This document shows positions 51,667-63,114 of a stretch of 64,000 nt of DNA, in pieces (the first letter of the stretch is position 1; every line of letters begins with the position of its first letter). The position numbers and the translations under genes are program-made. Below the pieces are notes generated by a model. It did no database searches, had not been told where the DNA came from, and worked only from the letters and a program-made list of their open reading frames with translations. This DNA comes from Ruegeria sp. HKCCA6707 (GTDB lineage Bacteria; Pseudomonadota; Alphaproteobacteria; Rhodobacterales; Rhodobacteraceae): contig NZ_WQEG01000010.1 of NCBI RefSeq assembly GCF_013033515.1, forward strand, positions 1 to 64,000, read 5' to 3'.

Positions 51667-52304
51667 TAGGAACCTATCGCGTCAGGTTGTTGATCAGGAT
51701 GGGCGGCAGCAATTTCCGGCAGGCCGAGACAGGCCTGTTCGACCCGGGTGATCTTTGGGAACGGGCTCAGATCCACACCCCATCGGTGCGCATTGTAGAC
51801 CTGCGCCACCAGGCACAGATCGGCCAGATCCGGGGCCTCGCCAAAGCTGAATGTACTGGTGTCGGACAGCTGCGGCTCAAGCGCGTTGAACCCTTCGGTC
51901 ATCCAGTGATCCATCCAGTCGCGCGCCTGTTCGGGTGTCGCGCCATAGCGTGACTTGAGTTGCCCGATCAGGCGCAGATTGTTCACCGGATGGATGTCCA
52001 GCGCCACGGTATGCGCCGCCGCAAGAACCCGCGCGCGCTGCGCAGGTTCTTCGGGGATCAGACGCGGCGAGGGGACAACCGCGTCCAGATAGTCGATGAT
52101 CGCCAGCGACTGAGTCAGAACGGTACCATCATCCAGAACCAGCGTCGGAACACCTTTACCCGGGTTCAGCCGCACATAGTCCTCGGCCTGCTGCGCGCCT
52201 GCGGTCAGATCCACCGGGATCGTCTCATAGGCCAACCCCTTGAGATTCAGGGCTGCGCGCACGCGGTAGGATGTTGTTGAACGCCAGTAACTGTAGAGTT
52301 TCAT
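51666..52304 (-). CDS. maiA: Maleylacetoacetate isomerase (zeta-class GST)
   Basis: 212 aa from ATG at 52304 ([24 protein letters not shown]), overlapping the hmgA stop. The SYRVR-AL run corresponds to the zeta-class glutathione-site motif; [29 protein letters not shown] completes the thioredoxin-like half, with a helical C-terminal half ([16 protein letters not shown]). Isomerises maleylacetoacetate to fumarylacetoacetate using glutathione. Confidence 0.93.
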   Translation of the reverse strand: MKLYSYWRSTTSYRVRAALNLKGLAYETIPVDLTAGAQQAEDYVRLNPGKGVPTLVLDDGTVLTQSLAIIDYLDAVVPSPRLIPEEPAQRARVLAAAHTVALDIHPVNNLRLIGQLKSRYGATPEQARDWMDHWMTEGFNALEPQLSDTSTFSFGEAPDLADLCLVAQVYNAHRWGVDLSPFPKITRVEQACLGLPEIAAAHPDQQPDAIGS

Positions 52305-53659
52305 TTCAGACCCGGCGTGCCGTCGAACTTCTTCTCGATATCCGCCCAGCAATCGATGTAGTCATCCTGCAGCGGTGCTTCTTCACCGGCGAAGCGGGTA
52401 AGATGCTGTGGAAAGCGGGTTTCGAACATGAAGGACATGGTGTTGTCCAGCTTGTCAGGGCCCAGATTGGAGTTGGAGGCTTTTTCGAACGCTTCCTTGT
52501 CGGGCCCGTGCGGCAGCATCATGTTATGAAGGCTCATGCCACCTGGAACAAAGCCCTGCGGCTTGGCGTCATATTCACCATAGATATTGCCCATCAGTTC
52601 CGACATGACGTTCTTGTGGTACCAGGGGGGACGGAAGGTATCTTCCATCACCATCCAGCGTTCGCGGAACAGCACAAAGTCGATATTGGCCGTGCCGGGC
52701 TGCCCCGAGGGCGCGGTCAGCACGGTAAAGATCGACGGGTCGGGGTGGTCGAACAGGATCGATCCAATCGGGCAATAGTCGCGCAGATCATATTTCACCG
52801 GCGCATAGTTGCCATGCCAGGCCACCACATCCAGCGGGCTGTGGCCAATCTTGGTCTCGTGGAACTGACCGCACCATTTGATTGTCACGGTCGAAGGTGC
52901 CTCGCGGTCTTCATAGGCCGCAACGGGGGTCTTGAAGTCGCGCCGGTTGGCCATGCAGTTGGCCCCGATCGGGCCCCGGCCCGGCAGCTCGAACTTCTGG
53001 CCGTAATTCTCGCAGACAAAGCCGCGCGCAGGGCCGTCTAGAACCTCGACCCGATAGAGTAGGCCGCGCGGGATGATGGCGATCTCCTTGGGTTCCAGAT
53101 CGATGATGCCCAGCTCGGTGCAGAACCGCAAACGGCCCTCTTGCGGGACCACCAACAACTCGCTGTCGGCGGAATAGAAATAGCTGTCCACCATGGACTC
53201 GGTGACCAGATAGATATGGCTGGCCATACCCACCTGTGTGTTCACATCACCCGCTGTGGTCATGGTGCGCATGCCGGTCAGCCAGGTCAGGCCCTGATCC
53301 GTGTGGGGGACCGGATCCCAGCGATACTGGCCCAGGCTGGTTACGTCTTCGACAATATGCGGTGCCGATTTCCAATAGGGCAGGTCGATCTTTTCATAAC
53401 GATGCGAATGCTTCACAGACGGGCGGATGCGGTAGCACCAGGTGCGCTCGTTCTGATGGCTGGGCGCGGTAAAGGCGGTTCCGCTCAGCTGTTCGCCGTA
53501 TAGGCCATAGTTCACCCGCTGCGGGCTGTTCATGCCTTGTGGCAAAGCGCCGGGCAGCGCCTCGGTTTCAAAGTCATTGCCAAAGCCCGGCATGTATCCG
53601 GGAACTGTGCCAACAGGGGTTTGCGCCTGTGTGAACGCGTGGGGGGCGACCTCGTTCAT
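52301..53659 (-). CDS. hmgA: Homogentisate 1,2-dioxygenase
   Basis: 452 aa from ATG at 53659 (MNEVAPHAF), with GAGGAG upstream; two earlier in-frame ATGs lie before that ribosome site. [67 protein letters not shown] (iron ligands) and [13 protein letters not shown] are diagnostic. Opens the homogentisate ring to maleylacetoacetate. First gene of the operon hmgA-maiA-fahA-MBL-monooxygenase-DUF2783, preceded by twin palindromes. Confidence 0.96.
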   Translation of the reverse strand: MNEVAPHAFTQAQTPVGTVPGYMPGFGNDFETEALPGALPQGMNSPQRVNYGLYGEQLSGTAFTAPSHQNERTWCYRIRPSVKHSHRYEKIDLPYWKSAPHIVEDVTSLGQYRWDPVPHTDQGLTWLTGMRTMTTAGDVNTQVGMASHIYLVTESMVDSYFYSADSELLVVPQEGRLRFCTELGIIDLEPKEIAIIPRGLLYRVEVLDGPARGFVCENYGQKFELPGRGPIGANCMANRRDFKTPVAAYEDREAPSTVTIKWCGQFHETKIGHSPLDVVAWHGNYAPVKYDLRDYCPIGSILFDHPDPSIFTVLTAPSGQPGTANIDFVLFRERWMVMEDTFRPPWYHKNVMSELMGNIYGEYDAKPQGFVPGGMSLHNMMLPHGPDKEAFEKASNSNLGPDKLDNTMSFMFETRFPQHLTRFAGEEAPLQDDYIDCWADIEKKFDGTPGLK

Positions 53660-53712
53660 CTCGTAACTCCTCATCTGAGTATCCGGCATAGATTCGACTT
53701 GCCCTAAGCATT

Positions 53713-53756
53713 CGTTGCATTTGCAACGATGTCAAGATATTTGTTGCATTTGCAAC
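53713..53756. promoter_or_regulatory. Twin GTTGCA-TT-TGCAAC palindromes upstream of hmgA
   Basis: Two almost identical palindromes, CGTTGCATTTGCAACG (53713-53728) and GTTGCATTTGCAAC (53743-53756), centres 29 bp apart, between hmgA and the divergent marR gene. Classic layout for a MarR dimer pair controlling both directions. Confidence 0.75.
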
Positions 53757-53804
53757 GAAAATCGTTTCATCTTGCTGTGAAACTTGGAAATAAAATTGGT
53801 GCTT

Positions 53805-54254
53805 ATGTCCCAGACACTGCCGGAATTCGATTTCGACGGCTTCCTCCCATACCGTATGACGGTTGTCGCAGCGCGGTTAAGCGCCGAGCTCGCGCAGCAT
53901 TACAAGTCAACATATGGAATAACGACGGCGCAATGGCGGGTCATATTGAACGTTGGTTATTCGGGTGCGGTTTCGGTTCGTGACATCGAAAAGAAATTTA
54001 ATCTTGAAAAATCAAAGATCAGTCGAGCCGCCGCCAAGCTTGAAGCCGAAGGGTACATCACCAAAGAGATCGATCGGGCTGACAGGCGGCTGGTGAAGCT
54101 GCAACTCACACCCAAGGGAGCGCAATTGTTAAGCGAACTGGTGCCGCTGGCAAAGGCATATCAACGCAAGCTCGAAGCCGAATTGAAAGGAAACCTGCAA
54201 GGGCTGCAATCCGCTTTGGATATTTTGACGCAAAAAGAACCGCCTCAGGGCTGA
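53805..54254 (+). CDS. MarR-family regulator of the homogentisate operon
   Basis: 149 aa from ATG at 53805 (MSQTLPEFDFDGFLPYRMTVV); an in-frame TTG at 53784 is possible. Winged helix: YGITTAQWRVILNVGYSGAVSVRDIEKKFNLEKSKISRAAAKLEAEGYITKEIDRADRRLVKLQLTPKG. Divergent from hmgA with twin palindromes between, so it is the probable local repressor. Its 3' end overlaps the convergent second marR by ten bases. Confidence 0.88.
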   Translation: MSQTLPEFDFDGFLPYRMTVVAARLSAELAQHYKSTYGITTAQWRVILNVGYSGAVSVRDIEKKFNLEKSKISRAAAKLEAEGYITKEIDRADRRLVKLQLTPKGAQLLSELVPLAKAYQRKLEAELKGNLQGLQSALDILTQKEPPQG

Positions 54255-54697
54255 ACCTGTTCCGAGGTCTCACGTTCTGACATGGCCTGGGTTAGAGCTC
54301 TTAGCCCCTGGTCCAGCGCAGCGCGATCAGAATCCGTCATCAAACCAAACACCTCTTCTGCGCGGGCCTGCACCTTTGGAAACACCGTTTCGAATGTTTT
54401 CTGGCCTTCACTTGTGCAATGATAAACGCGAAGCCTGCGATCTGTGTCAGAGGTGGTCCGACGGATCAAAGACTTGTCCTCAAGTTTCTGCGCTGCACGA
54501 CTGACTTGAACCTTGTCCAAGGACGTCTTTTGCGCCAGCTCTAGCGACGTGAGGCTGCCCGCATTTGCCAGCAGGAACAACAACCTCCACTCTTCCCGAG
54601 AAAGGCCATAGGTTCGGCAATAGACATCTACCAGCGTTTGCGAGAATGCTTCGGCAGCGACGGCCAACCGGTATGGAAAAAAAGAGTCCAGTTGCAC
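54245..54697 (-). CDS. MarR-family regulator (second)
   Basis: 150 aa from GTG at 54697, placed by GGGAGG about nine bases upstream. YGLSREEWRLLFLLANAGSLTSLELAQKTSLDKVQVSRAAQKLEDKSLIRRTTSDTDRRLRVYHCTSEGQ is the winged helix. Homologous to the adjacent MarR and shares its SFFPYRLAVAAE-type start, so the two may be an inverted duplicate pair. Targets unknown; hmgA or pobA are candidates. Confidence 0.86.
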   Translation of the reverse strand: MQLDSFFPYRLAVAAEAFSQTLVDVYCRTYGLSREEWRLLFLLANAGSLTSLELAQKTSLDKVQVSRAAQKLEDKSLIRRTTSDTDRRLRVYHCTSEGQKTFETVFPKVQARAEEVFGLMTDSDRAALDQGLRALTQAMSERETSEQVQP

Positions 54698-54811
54698 TTG
54701 CCAACCTCCCGCGCGAACATCTGTGGTGAAGACTAAGCCGCGCGCGTGGGCGAAACAACGGCATTCTCCGCCACCCTAACGATGCACGATTGTTCGATGG
54801 GTAAAGGCCCC

Positions 54812-56931
<2,120 letters not shown>

Positions 56932-57131
56932 GGTCAGAACGGATCCAGTAACGACAGCCGGGCTCGTCTAACGGTTCAGACGGTCGCGCCGGTCTGTTTC
57001 GGGACCTATGAGCATTGGCGTAAGATCGGCTCTGGCTGGGCGCTTCGGTGCCAGGGGCGTCGTGCCACAATGCGGAGAAATTTATAAACTGCCAGCTTGA
57101 CGGGCGCATTTTCGCCTGTGAAGCTGAAAAA

Positions 57132-57521
57132 ATGATCAGTTTAAGAACAGTTTTGGTGTCTTCATTGGTCTGCCTGTGCGCTTCAGCCGGCATGCTGCGC
57201 GCTCAGGATGATCTGGTCAAATCCTTCGCAAGCTGCGCCGGGCGTTATTCGGCCGAGATGGAACATGCCTGGCTAATCAACGATCCAAAGGCCGAAGATC
57301 TTGAATTGCGCCGCAGCGGATTTGTGGAGCTGCTGGAGGCGACGACCACGGCTGCAAATGCGCAGTTCGTTTTGCATCATCGCATAAACACCAAGCATGC
57401 CCATGCACGTTTGCTGCAAACGGCTTCATTTCACTCAGATACCGACGAATCCGTGACCGCGCGCAAATTGGCGCTGCGTCTTTTGGAGCAGTGCGAATTG
57501 TTAATTCTTGGTGGCGCATAG
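57132..57521 (+). CDS. Small secreted protein of unknown function
   Basis: 129 aa from ATG at 57132. Leader MISLRTVLVSSLVCLCASAGMLRA predicts Sec export with a mature protein of about 105 residues containing two cysteines (ASCAGRYSAEMEHAW and LLEQCELL) and a mainly helical, His-rich middle (FVLHHRINTKHAHARLL). I do not recognise the family. The gene lies 287 bases before urtA on the same strand; a link to urea uptake is not shown by sequence. Confidence 0.7.
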   Translation: MISLRTVLVSSLVCLCASAGMLRAQDDLVKSFASCAGRYSAEMEHAWLINDPKAEDLELRRSGFVELLEATTTAANAQFVLHHRINTKHAHARLLQTASFHSDTDESVTARKLALRLLEQCELLILGGA

Positions 57522-57808
57522 GGCAAAAATTACGCAGACGCCCAAATTTTAGCCGTCAGCACCCGAAGCGCCCTAGAATTGAGCATCTGCCTTAATCTTT
57601 TCAAGAACACCGGTCATGGGACTCTGACCCGACCGCATCACTGACTTAGCAAGAGCGTGCGCCGCCTGGCGGCTTAAAAAATGTGCGAAGGTGTCCGGCC
57701 TAGGAACCAGATGACTCCCTCGCACACCGCAATTTTGCGTAGGGGGTTATATGGGGTGTTTCGATGTCCTGAACAACCCCGCTGCGCATCGCAAAAAAGG
57801 AAACGCTG

Positions 57809-59083
57809 ATGCACACCAAACTTCTCAACACAACTGCTGCTGTCCTGTTCGCAAGCGCCCTGCCTGCGCTGGCAGATTGTCCGATCAAGGTTGGCGTCTT
57901 GCACTCGCTGTCCGGTACCATGGCAATTTCGGAAACCACGTTGAAAGACACGATGGAGATGCTGGTCGAACAGCAAAACGAAGCGGGCGGCTTGCTGGGA
58001 TGTGAGCTGGAAGCCGTTGTTGTTGACCCGGCATCCGACTGGCCTCTGTTTGCTGAAAAAGCGCGTGAACTGCTGACTGTTCACGAAGTCGACGTGATTT
58101 TCGGCAACTGGACTTCGGTGTCGCGCAAATCGGTTCTGCCAGTCATCGAAGAGCTGAACGGCCTGCTGTTCTATCCGGTTCAGTATGAGGGCGAAGAAAG
58201 CTCGAAAAACGTATTCTACACCGGTGCCGCCCCGAACCAGCAGGCAATCCCGGCCACTGATTACTTCCTGGACGAGCTGGAAGTTGAGAAATTCGCGCTA
58301 CTGGGCACCGACTATGTCTATCCGCGGACAACCAACAACATTCTTGAAAGCTATCTTCAGCAAAAAGGCATCGCCGAAGAAGATATCTTTGTGAACTACA
58401 CCCCGTTCGGTCACTCGGACTGGTCCAAGATCGTAGCGGATGTTGTTGCCCTGGGCGCAGACGGTAAAAAGGTTGGCGTGATCTCGACCATCAACGGCGA
58501 CGCGAATGTGGGCTTCTACAAAGAACTTGCAGCCGCAGGGATCTCGGCCGATGACATCCCGGTTGTTGCCTTCTCGGTTGGTGAAGAAGAACTGGCCGGT
58601 CTGGATACCACAAACCTTGTTGGCCACCTGGCGGCCTGGAACTATTTCCAGTCGGCAGACAGCGAAGCCAATGAAGGCTGGGTCGAAGCCTGGAAGGCGC
58701 GCATGGGCGAAGACCGTGTGACCAATGACCCGATGGAAGCCCACTACATCGGCTTCAACATGTGGGTGAATGCGGCGACCGAAGCCGGAACCACAGATGT
58801 GGATGCTGTTCGCACCGCAATGTACGGGCAGGAATTCCCGAACCTGACCGGTGGAACAGCCGTGATGCTGCCGAACCACCACCTGGCCAAGCCGGTTCTT
58901 ATCGGTGAGATCCAGGAAGACGGTCAATTCGACATCATCAGCCAGACCGAAGAAGTTCCGGGTGATGCGTGGACAGACTATCTGCCCGAATCCGCCGTGC
59001 TTGTGTCGGACTGGAAAGAGCTGGGTTGCGGTATGTACAACACCGAAACCGAAAGCTGCGTTCAGATCAAATCGAACTACTAA
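57809..59083 (+). CDS. urtA: Urea ABC transporter substrate-binding protein
   Basis: 424 aa with Sec leader MHTKLLNTTAAVLFASALPALA. CPIKVGVLHSLSGTMAISETTLKDTMEMLVEQQNEAGGLLGCELEAVVVDPASDWPLFAEKARELL, FGNWTSVSRKSVLPVIEELNGLLFYPVQYEGEE and TGAAPNQQAIPATDYF are diagnostic of the urea/amide-binding family. Binds urea in the periplasm for UrtBC. The 287 bases before it hold a small GC-rich stem at 57661-57673 and no gene I can support. Confidence 0.95.
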   Translation: MHTKLLNTTAAVLFASALPALADCPIKVGVLHSLSGTMAISETTLKDTMEMLVEQQNEAGGLLGCELEAVVVDPASDWPLFAEKARELLTVHEVDVIFGNWTSVSRKSVLPVIEELNGLLFYPVQYEGEESSKNVFYTGAAPNQQAIPATDYFLDELEVEKFALLGTDYVYPRTTNNILESYLQQKGIAEEDIFVNYTPFGHSDWSKIVADVVALGADGKKVGVISTINGDANVGFYKELAAAGISADDIPVVAFSVGEEELAGLDTTNLVGHLAAWNYFQSADSEANEGWVEAWKARMGEDRVTNDPMEAHYIGFNMWVNAATEAGTTDVDAVRTAMYGQEFPNLTGGTAVMLPNHHLAKPVLIGEIQEDGQFDIISQTEEVPGDAWTDYLPESAVLVSDWKELGCGMYNTETESCVQIKSNY

Positions 59084-59100
59084 GATCTGAACCTAAAATA

Positions 59101-59134
59101 CTCGGGGCGCGTGCGCTTAGATGCGTGCCCCGAG
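59101..59134 (+). terminator. Intercistronic hairpin after urtA
   Basis: CTCGGGGC (59101-59108) and GCCCCGAG (59127-59134) form a perfect 8-bp stem, 18 bases after urtA and 23 before urtB. No T-run; likely an mRNA-stabilising stem that favours the binding protein. Confidence 0.6.
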
Positions 59135-59157
59135 ACCCAATGCTGAGGTCTTCCTAA

Positions 59158-61113
59158 ATGATGCTTCCGTTCAAGCGGGCTGTCTTGGCCCTGCTGATCC
59201 TTGCGGCCCCGACACTGCTGCAGGCGCAATCAGCCGAGGCTCCGGTGCAGCAGGTTTTGCAAACCCACGCCGACGTCATCGTCAAATCGTCGCGCAAGAC
59301 AATCGGCCCCGCCATTGATGCGCTGGCCACAAGCGGTTTGCCCGAGGCGCAGGTTGTGCTTGAACGCTGGCAGGCGAAAGACATGTGGGTCAACAAAGAG
59401 ACCGGTCTTTTCGTTTTTGCAGAAAAGGCAGATGGCGGGTTGCAGCTGTTTGACGTGTCGGACGGATCAGAGATCGGCATCGCAGACAGGAAACAGTTCA
59501 AGCAGTTGAAACCCAATTCGGGCATTCGGGGCATGATCGCATCTGCCCTTGTGCAGTTCCGCCTGAATGACCCAAACCCGGAAAACCGCGCCGACGCGTT
59601 GACGGCGATCGAACGAGATGCAGAAGCGTCTCATCTGGCTGCGCTGCGCGGTGCGATTGATACTGAGGATGACGCAGACCTGAAGGCCCGCAAAGAACGG
59701 CTGGAGCGTCTGTTGACGATCCGGTTCGATGAAGACGAAGCCGCGCGTTTGGCCGCGATCGAAAGCTTTGCCGGTGATCTGGGTGTGGACGTGCGCGCGA
59801 CGCTCAACCCCTTGGTTGCCTCTGAAATCCAAACTGCCCAACAGATCCCGGACGGCGCTGTCGCAGTCGAGGTCGGTTCGGATGATCTGACCCGCGAGCA
59901 GGCCTATGACCTACTCGTCGAGGCCGGGCTTGCGCCTGCGCTTGTTGACACCGCAACGGTCAAAGAAGCATTGATTGCCAATATCTCGGGCGATACGGTT
60001 GCAGGCGTTCAGGTGGCCAGCCTCAATGAGGACGCCGCGCGTGCCGCAGCCTATCAGCTGCTGGCCGATCAAGGATTGGCTGATCCTCTGGTCACCCAGA
60101 ATGAAATAGACAAGGCGATTGAAAGCCACAGTTTCTTTCGCGTCTATGTCGGAGCCCCTCTGCCCGTCGCATTGGCCGCGCAGGCCACATTGCAAGACAT
60201 TGAGACACAGGTGGCGCTGAACCAAACCGCCGATCTGGTGCTGGACGCGCTGTCTCTGGCCTCGATCTATTTTCTGGCCGCGATTGGCCTTGCCATCACC
60301 TTTGGTGTGATGGGCGTGATCAACATGGCGCATGGTGAGTTCATCATGATGGGCGCCTACACCGGATATGTTGTGCAGTTGTTCATTCCTGACCTGACCC
60401 TTTCAATCCTTGTCGCCATTCCGTGTGCGTTCATGGTGACATTCGGAGCAGGTGTGTTGATGGAGCGGCTGGTCATTCGCTGGCTGTATCACCGCCCGCT
60501 TGAGACGTTGCTGGCCACCTTCGGGGTGTCCATCGCGTTGCAGCAATTGGCCAAAAACATCTTCGGCACACAGGCGCGTCCGCTGACCGCTCCGGCCTGG
60601 TTGGACGGATCGATGGTGATCAATGACATCGTTTCGATCAGCTATATCCGCATCGCAATCTTCATTCTGGCGCTGTTGTTCCTGGCGCTGTTTCTGATCG
60701 TCATGAACCGCACACGGCTGGGGCTAGAGGTACGCGCGGTCACTCAGAACCCGCGTATGGCCGCGTCGATGGGGATCAACCCCGACCGGATCAATATGCT
60801 GACCTTCGGCTTTGGCTCGGGCATCGCCGGTATCGCGGGCGTGGCGATTGGGCTTTATGCCAAGGTCACCTCGGAAATGGGGTCCGACTATATCGTGCAA
60901 AGCTTTATGACCGTGGTGGTCGGCGGTGTTGGCAACATCTGGGGCACGCTCTTGGGTGCGACCATGGTGGGCACACTGCAAAAAGGGATCGAGTGGCTGA
61001 ACCCGTCGAACACACTCGCGGCGCAGACCTATATGATCCTCTTCATCATTCTGTTCATCCAATTCCGGCCACGCGGCATCATCGCGCTCAAGGGCCGGGC
61101 GGCGGAGGCGTAA
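59158..61113 (+). CDS. urtB: Urea ABC transporter permease UrtB
   Basis: 651 aa. Leader MMLPFKRAVLALLILAAPTLLQA, a long non-membrane N-terminal domain (to about residue 360, with ANPNPENRADALTAIERDAEAS-like helices) typical of UrtB, then a LivH-type permease: GVMGVINMAHGEFIMMGAYTGY, LETLLATFGVSIALQQLAKNIFGTQARPL, ASMGINPDRINMLTFGFGSGIAGIAGVAIGLY. Channel half with UrtC. Confidence 0.94.
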   Translation: MMLPFKRAVLALLILAAPTLLQAQSAEAPVQQVLQTHADVIVKSSRKTIGPAIDALATSGLPEAQVVLERWQAKDMWVNKETGLFVFAEKADGGLQLFDVSDGSEIGIADRKQFKQLKPNSGIRGMIASALVQFRLNDPNPENRADALTAIERDAEASHLAALRGAIDTEDDADLKARKERLERLLTIRFDEDEAARLAAIESFAGDLGVDVRATLNPLVASEIQTAQQIPDGAVAVEVGSDDLTREQAYDLLVEAGLAPALVDTATVKEALIANISGDTVAGVQVASLNEDAARAAAYQLLADQGLADPLVTQNEIDKAIESHSFFRVYVGAPLPVALAAQATLQDIETQVALNQTADLVLDALSLASIYFLAAIGLAITFGVMGVINMAHGEFIMMGAYTGYVVQLFIPDLTLSILVAIPCAFMVTFGAGVLMERLVIRWLYHRPLETLLATFGVSIALQQLAKNIFGTQARPLTAPAWLDGSMVINDIVSISYIRIAIFILALLFLALFLIVMNRTRLGLEVRAVTQNPRMAASMGINPDRINMLTFGFGSGIAGIAGVAIGLYAKVTSEMGSDYIVQSFMTVVVGGVGNIWGTLLGATMVGTLQKGIEWLNPSNTLAAQTYMILFIILFIQFRPRGIIALKGRAAEA

Positions 61114-61114
61114 C

Positions 61115-62377
61115 ATGGTTGAGATGACCTCTACCGCCTTGCCGCGCCGCAAACCGCTGGTTTTGCGCTACCCGTCGGTTGCGATCTTTCTGATCATCCT
61201 ATCGCTCTTCACGGCAGTGGTAACGATCCTGGGCGAAGGGTTCGGGATCGGAGTGATCTCGACCAGTTTCATCAAGACGCTGGGCAAGACCCTCTGCCTG
61301 TGCCTTGCAGCTCTGGCAATGGATCTGGTCTGGGGCTATACCGGCATCCTGTCGCTTGGGCATATGGCCTTCTTTGGCATCGGTGGTTATGCCATCGGCA
61401 TGTGGCTGATGTATGCGCGCACCGAGATCATTGTGCGCGACAGTCTGGCAGCGGCGGCCTTGCCACCCACGCCGCAGGAAATCTCGGACGGCATCGCAAC
61501 ACAGATTTTCGGCGTTGTCGGAACCTCGGAATTCCCACCGATCTGGAGCCTGGCCCATTCCTTCCCGCTGCAACTGGCGGCAGTGGTGCTGGTGCCGGGT
61601 CTGCTGGCCTTTGTCTTTGGCTGGCTGGCCTTCCGCAGCCGGGTCACGGGCGTTTACCTGTCGATCCTGACGCAAGCCATGACATTGGCCTTGTCGCTAT
61701 ACCTGTTCCAGAACGACAGCGGATTGCGTGGCAACAACGGCCTGTCTGGCCTGCAGAACCTGCCGGGGCTTGAGGATGTTCCGCAATCAACCGTGTCGAT
61801 CCTGTTCTTCTGGGCCTCAGCGCTGGCGCTTGGACTGGGCTATGTGCTGTGCGCCTGGGTCGTGTCGGGCAAGTTCGGATCGGTGATCCGCGCGATCCGC
61901 GATGACGAAAGCCGGGTGCGGTTTCTGGGCTATTCCGTCGAGGCCTATAAGCTGTTCATCTTCACCTTCACTGCAGTGATCTGCGGCATCGCAGGCGCGC
62001 TCTATTACCCGCAAGCCGGGATCATCAACCCGGCCGAGATCGCGCCCATTGCGTCCATCTATCTGGCGGTCTGGGTGGCCATAGGAGGGCGCGGGCGCTT
62101 GTATGGTGCGGTGATTGGTGCAGCCTTTGTGTCGCTGCTATCGACCTGGTTCACCGGAGGTCAGGCGCCTGACATTTCGGTTGGGTTCTACACAATCCAA
62201 TGGGTTGACTGGTGGACCATCCTGCTGGGCCTGTCCTTTGTTGCGGTCACGCTCTTTGCGCCGCGCGGCGTGGGCGGTCTGATCGACCGGTTCACCGAGC
62301 GTCGCGCACCTGACAGGCATGGCGCCGATCTTGGACCTGATCTTGGATCCCTGCAGGAACGGGAGGCGGATAAATGA
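61115..62377 (+). CDS. urtC: Urea ABC transporter permease UrtC
   Basis: 420 aa LivM-type permease, one base after urtB. LCLCLAALAMDLVWGYTGILSLGHMAFFGIGGYAIGMWLMY, NDSGLRGNNGLSGL, RAIRDDESRVRFLGYSVEAYKLFIFTFTAVICGIAGALYYPQAGIINPAEI and AIGGRGRLYGAVIGA are typical. Ends in ATGA overlap with urtD. Confidence 0.94.
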   Translation: MVEMTSTALPRRKPLVLRYPSVAIFLIILSLFTAVVTILGEGFGIGVISTSFIKTLGKTLCLCLAALAMDLVWGYTGILSLGHMAFFGIGGYAIGMWLMYARTEIIVRDSLAAAALPPTPQEISDGIATQIFGVVGTSEFPPIWSLAHSFPLQLAAVVLVPGLLAFVFGWLAFRSRVTGVYLSILTQAMTLALSLYLFQNDSGLRGNNGLSGLQNLPGLEDVPQSTVSILFFWASALALGLGYVLCAWVVSGKFGSVIRAIRDDESRVRFLGYSVEAYKLFIFTFTAVICGIAGALYYPQAGIINPAEIAPIASIYLAVWVAIGGRGRLYGAVIGAAFVSLLSTWFTGGQAPDISVGFYTIQWVDWWTILLGLSFVAVTLFAPRGVGGLIDRFTERRAPDRHGADLGPDLGSLQEREADK

Positions 62378-63114
62378 GCACGCTTCTTGAAGTGTCCGGT
62401 GTCTCGGTCAGTTTCGACGGTTTCAAAGCCATCAACAACCTGACCTTCCAGATCGGCCCCGCCGAAATGCGGGCGGTGATCGGGCCCAACGGTGCGGGCA
62501 AGACCACCTTCATGGATATCATCACAGGCAAGACCAAGCCCGATGACGGTCATGTGCTGTGGGGGGACAAATCGGTCTCGCTGTTGTCGATGACCGAAAG
62601 CCAGATTGCGCAAGCCGGGATTGGGCGCAAGTTCCAGCGCCCGACCGTATTCGAAGACCAAAGTGTCGGTGAAAACCTGATGCTGGCGCTGAAGAACAAG
62701 CGCAGCCCCTTTGCTGTGTTGCGGTTTAAGCCCAGCCAGAGCGACCACGAAAAGGTCGCGCAATTGGCCAAGGAGATCGGTCTGGAACAGGCCTTGGACC
62801 GTAAATCCGGCGAATTGAGCCACGGTCAGAAGCAATGGCTTGAGATCGGAATGCTGCTGGCGCAAGACCCGCAGCTCTTGCTGGTCGATGAGCCTGCCGC
62901 CGGCATGACCCCGGCCGAGCGCGAACACACAACGGACATTCTGGTTGAGGCGGCCAAAACCCGCGCCGTGGTGGTGATCGAACATGACATGGAGTTCGTG
63001 CGGCGCCTCAATTGCAAAGTAACCGTTCTGCACGAAGGTTCGGTTCTGGCCGAAGGCTCATTGGATCACGTCACACAGGACGAAAAAGTCATCGAGGTGT
63101 ATCTTGGACGCTGA
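62374..63114 (+). CDS. urtD: Urea ABC transporter ATPase UrtD
   Basis: 246 aa LivG-type ATPase. Walker A GPNGAGKTT, signature LSHGQKQWLEIGMLLAQ (His in place of Gly, common in UrtD), Walker B LLLVDEPAAGMTPAER, VVIEHDMEFVRRL. ATG overlaps the urtC stop. Energises urea import together with UrtE. Confidence 0.94.
   Translation: MSTLLEVSGVSVSFDGFKAINNLTFQIGPAEMRAVIGPNGAGKTTFMDIITGKTKPDDGHVLWGDKSVSLLSMTESQIAQAGIGRKFQRPTVFEDQSVGENLMLALKNKRSPFAVLRFKPSQSDHEKVAQLAKEIGLEQALDRKSGELSHGQKQWLEIGMLLAQDPQLLLVDEPAAGMTPAEREHTTDILVEAAKTRAVVVIEHDMEFVRRLNCKVTVLHEGSVLAEGSLDHVTQDEKVIEVYLGR

Noticed and set aside
57661-57673. GCCGC-CTG-GCGGC stem upstream of urtA as a terminator
   Set aside because: It is followed by A residues, not T, on the plus strand and lies more than 100 bases past the preceding gene; too weak to call.
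57522-57808. Sigma-54/NtrC promoter for the urea transporter
   Set aside because: No GG-N10-GC pair with TTGC at the right spacing was found; the closest match (TCGCAC then TTTGC) is spaced too widely.
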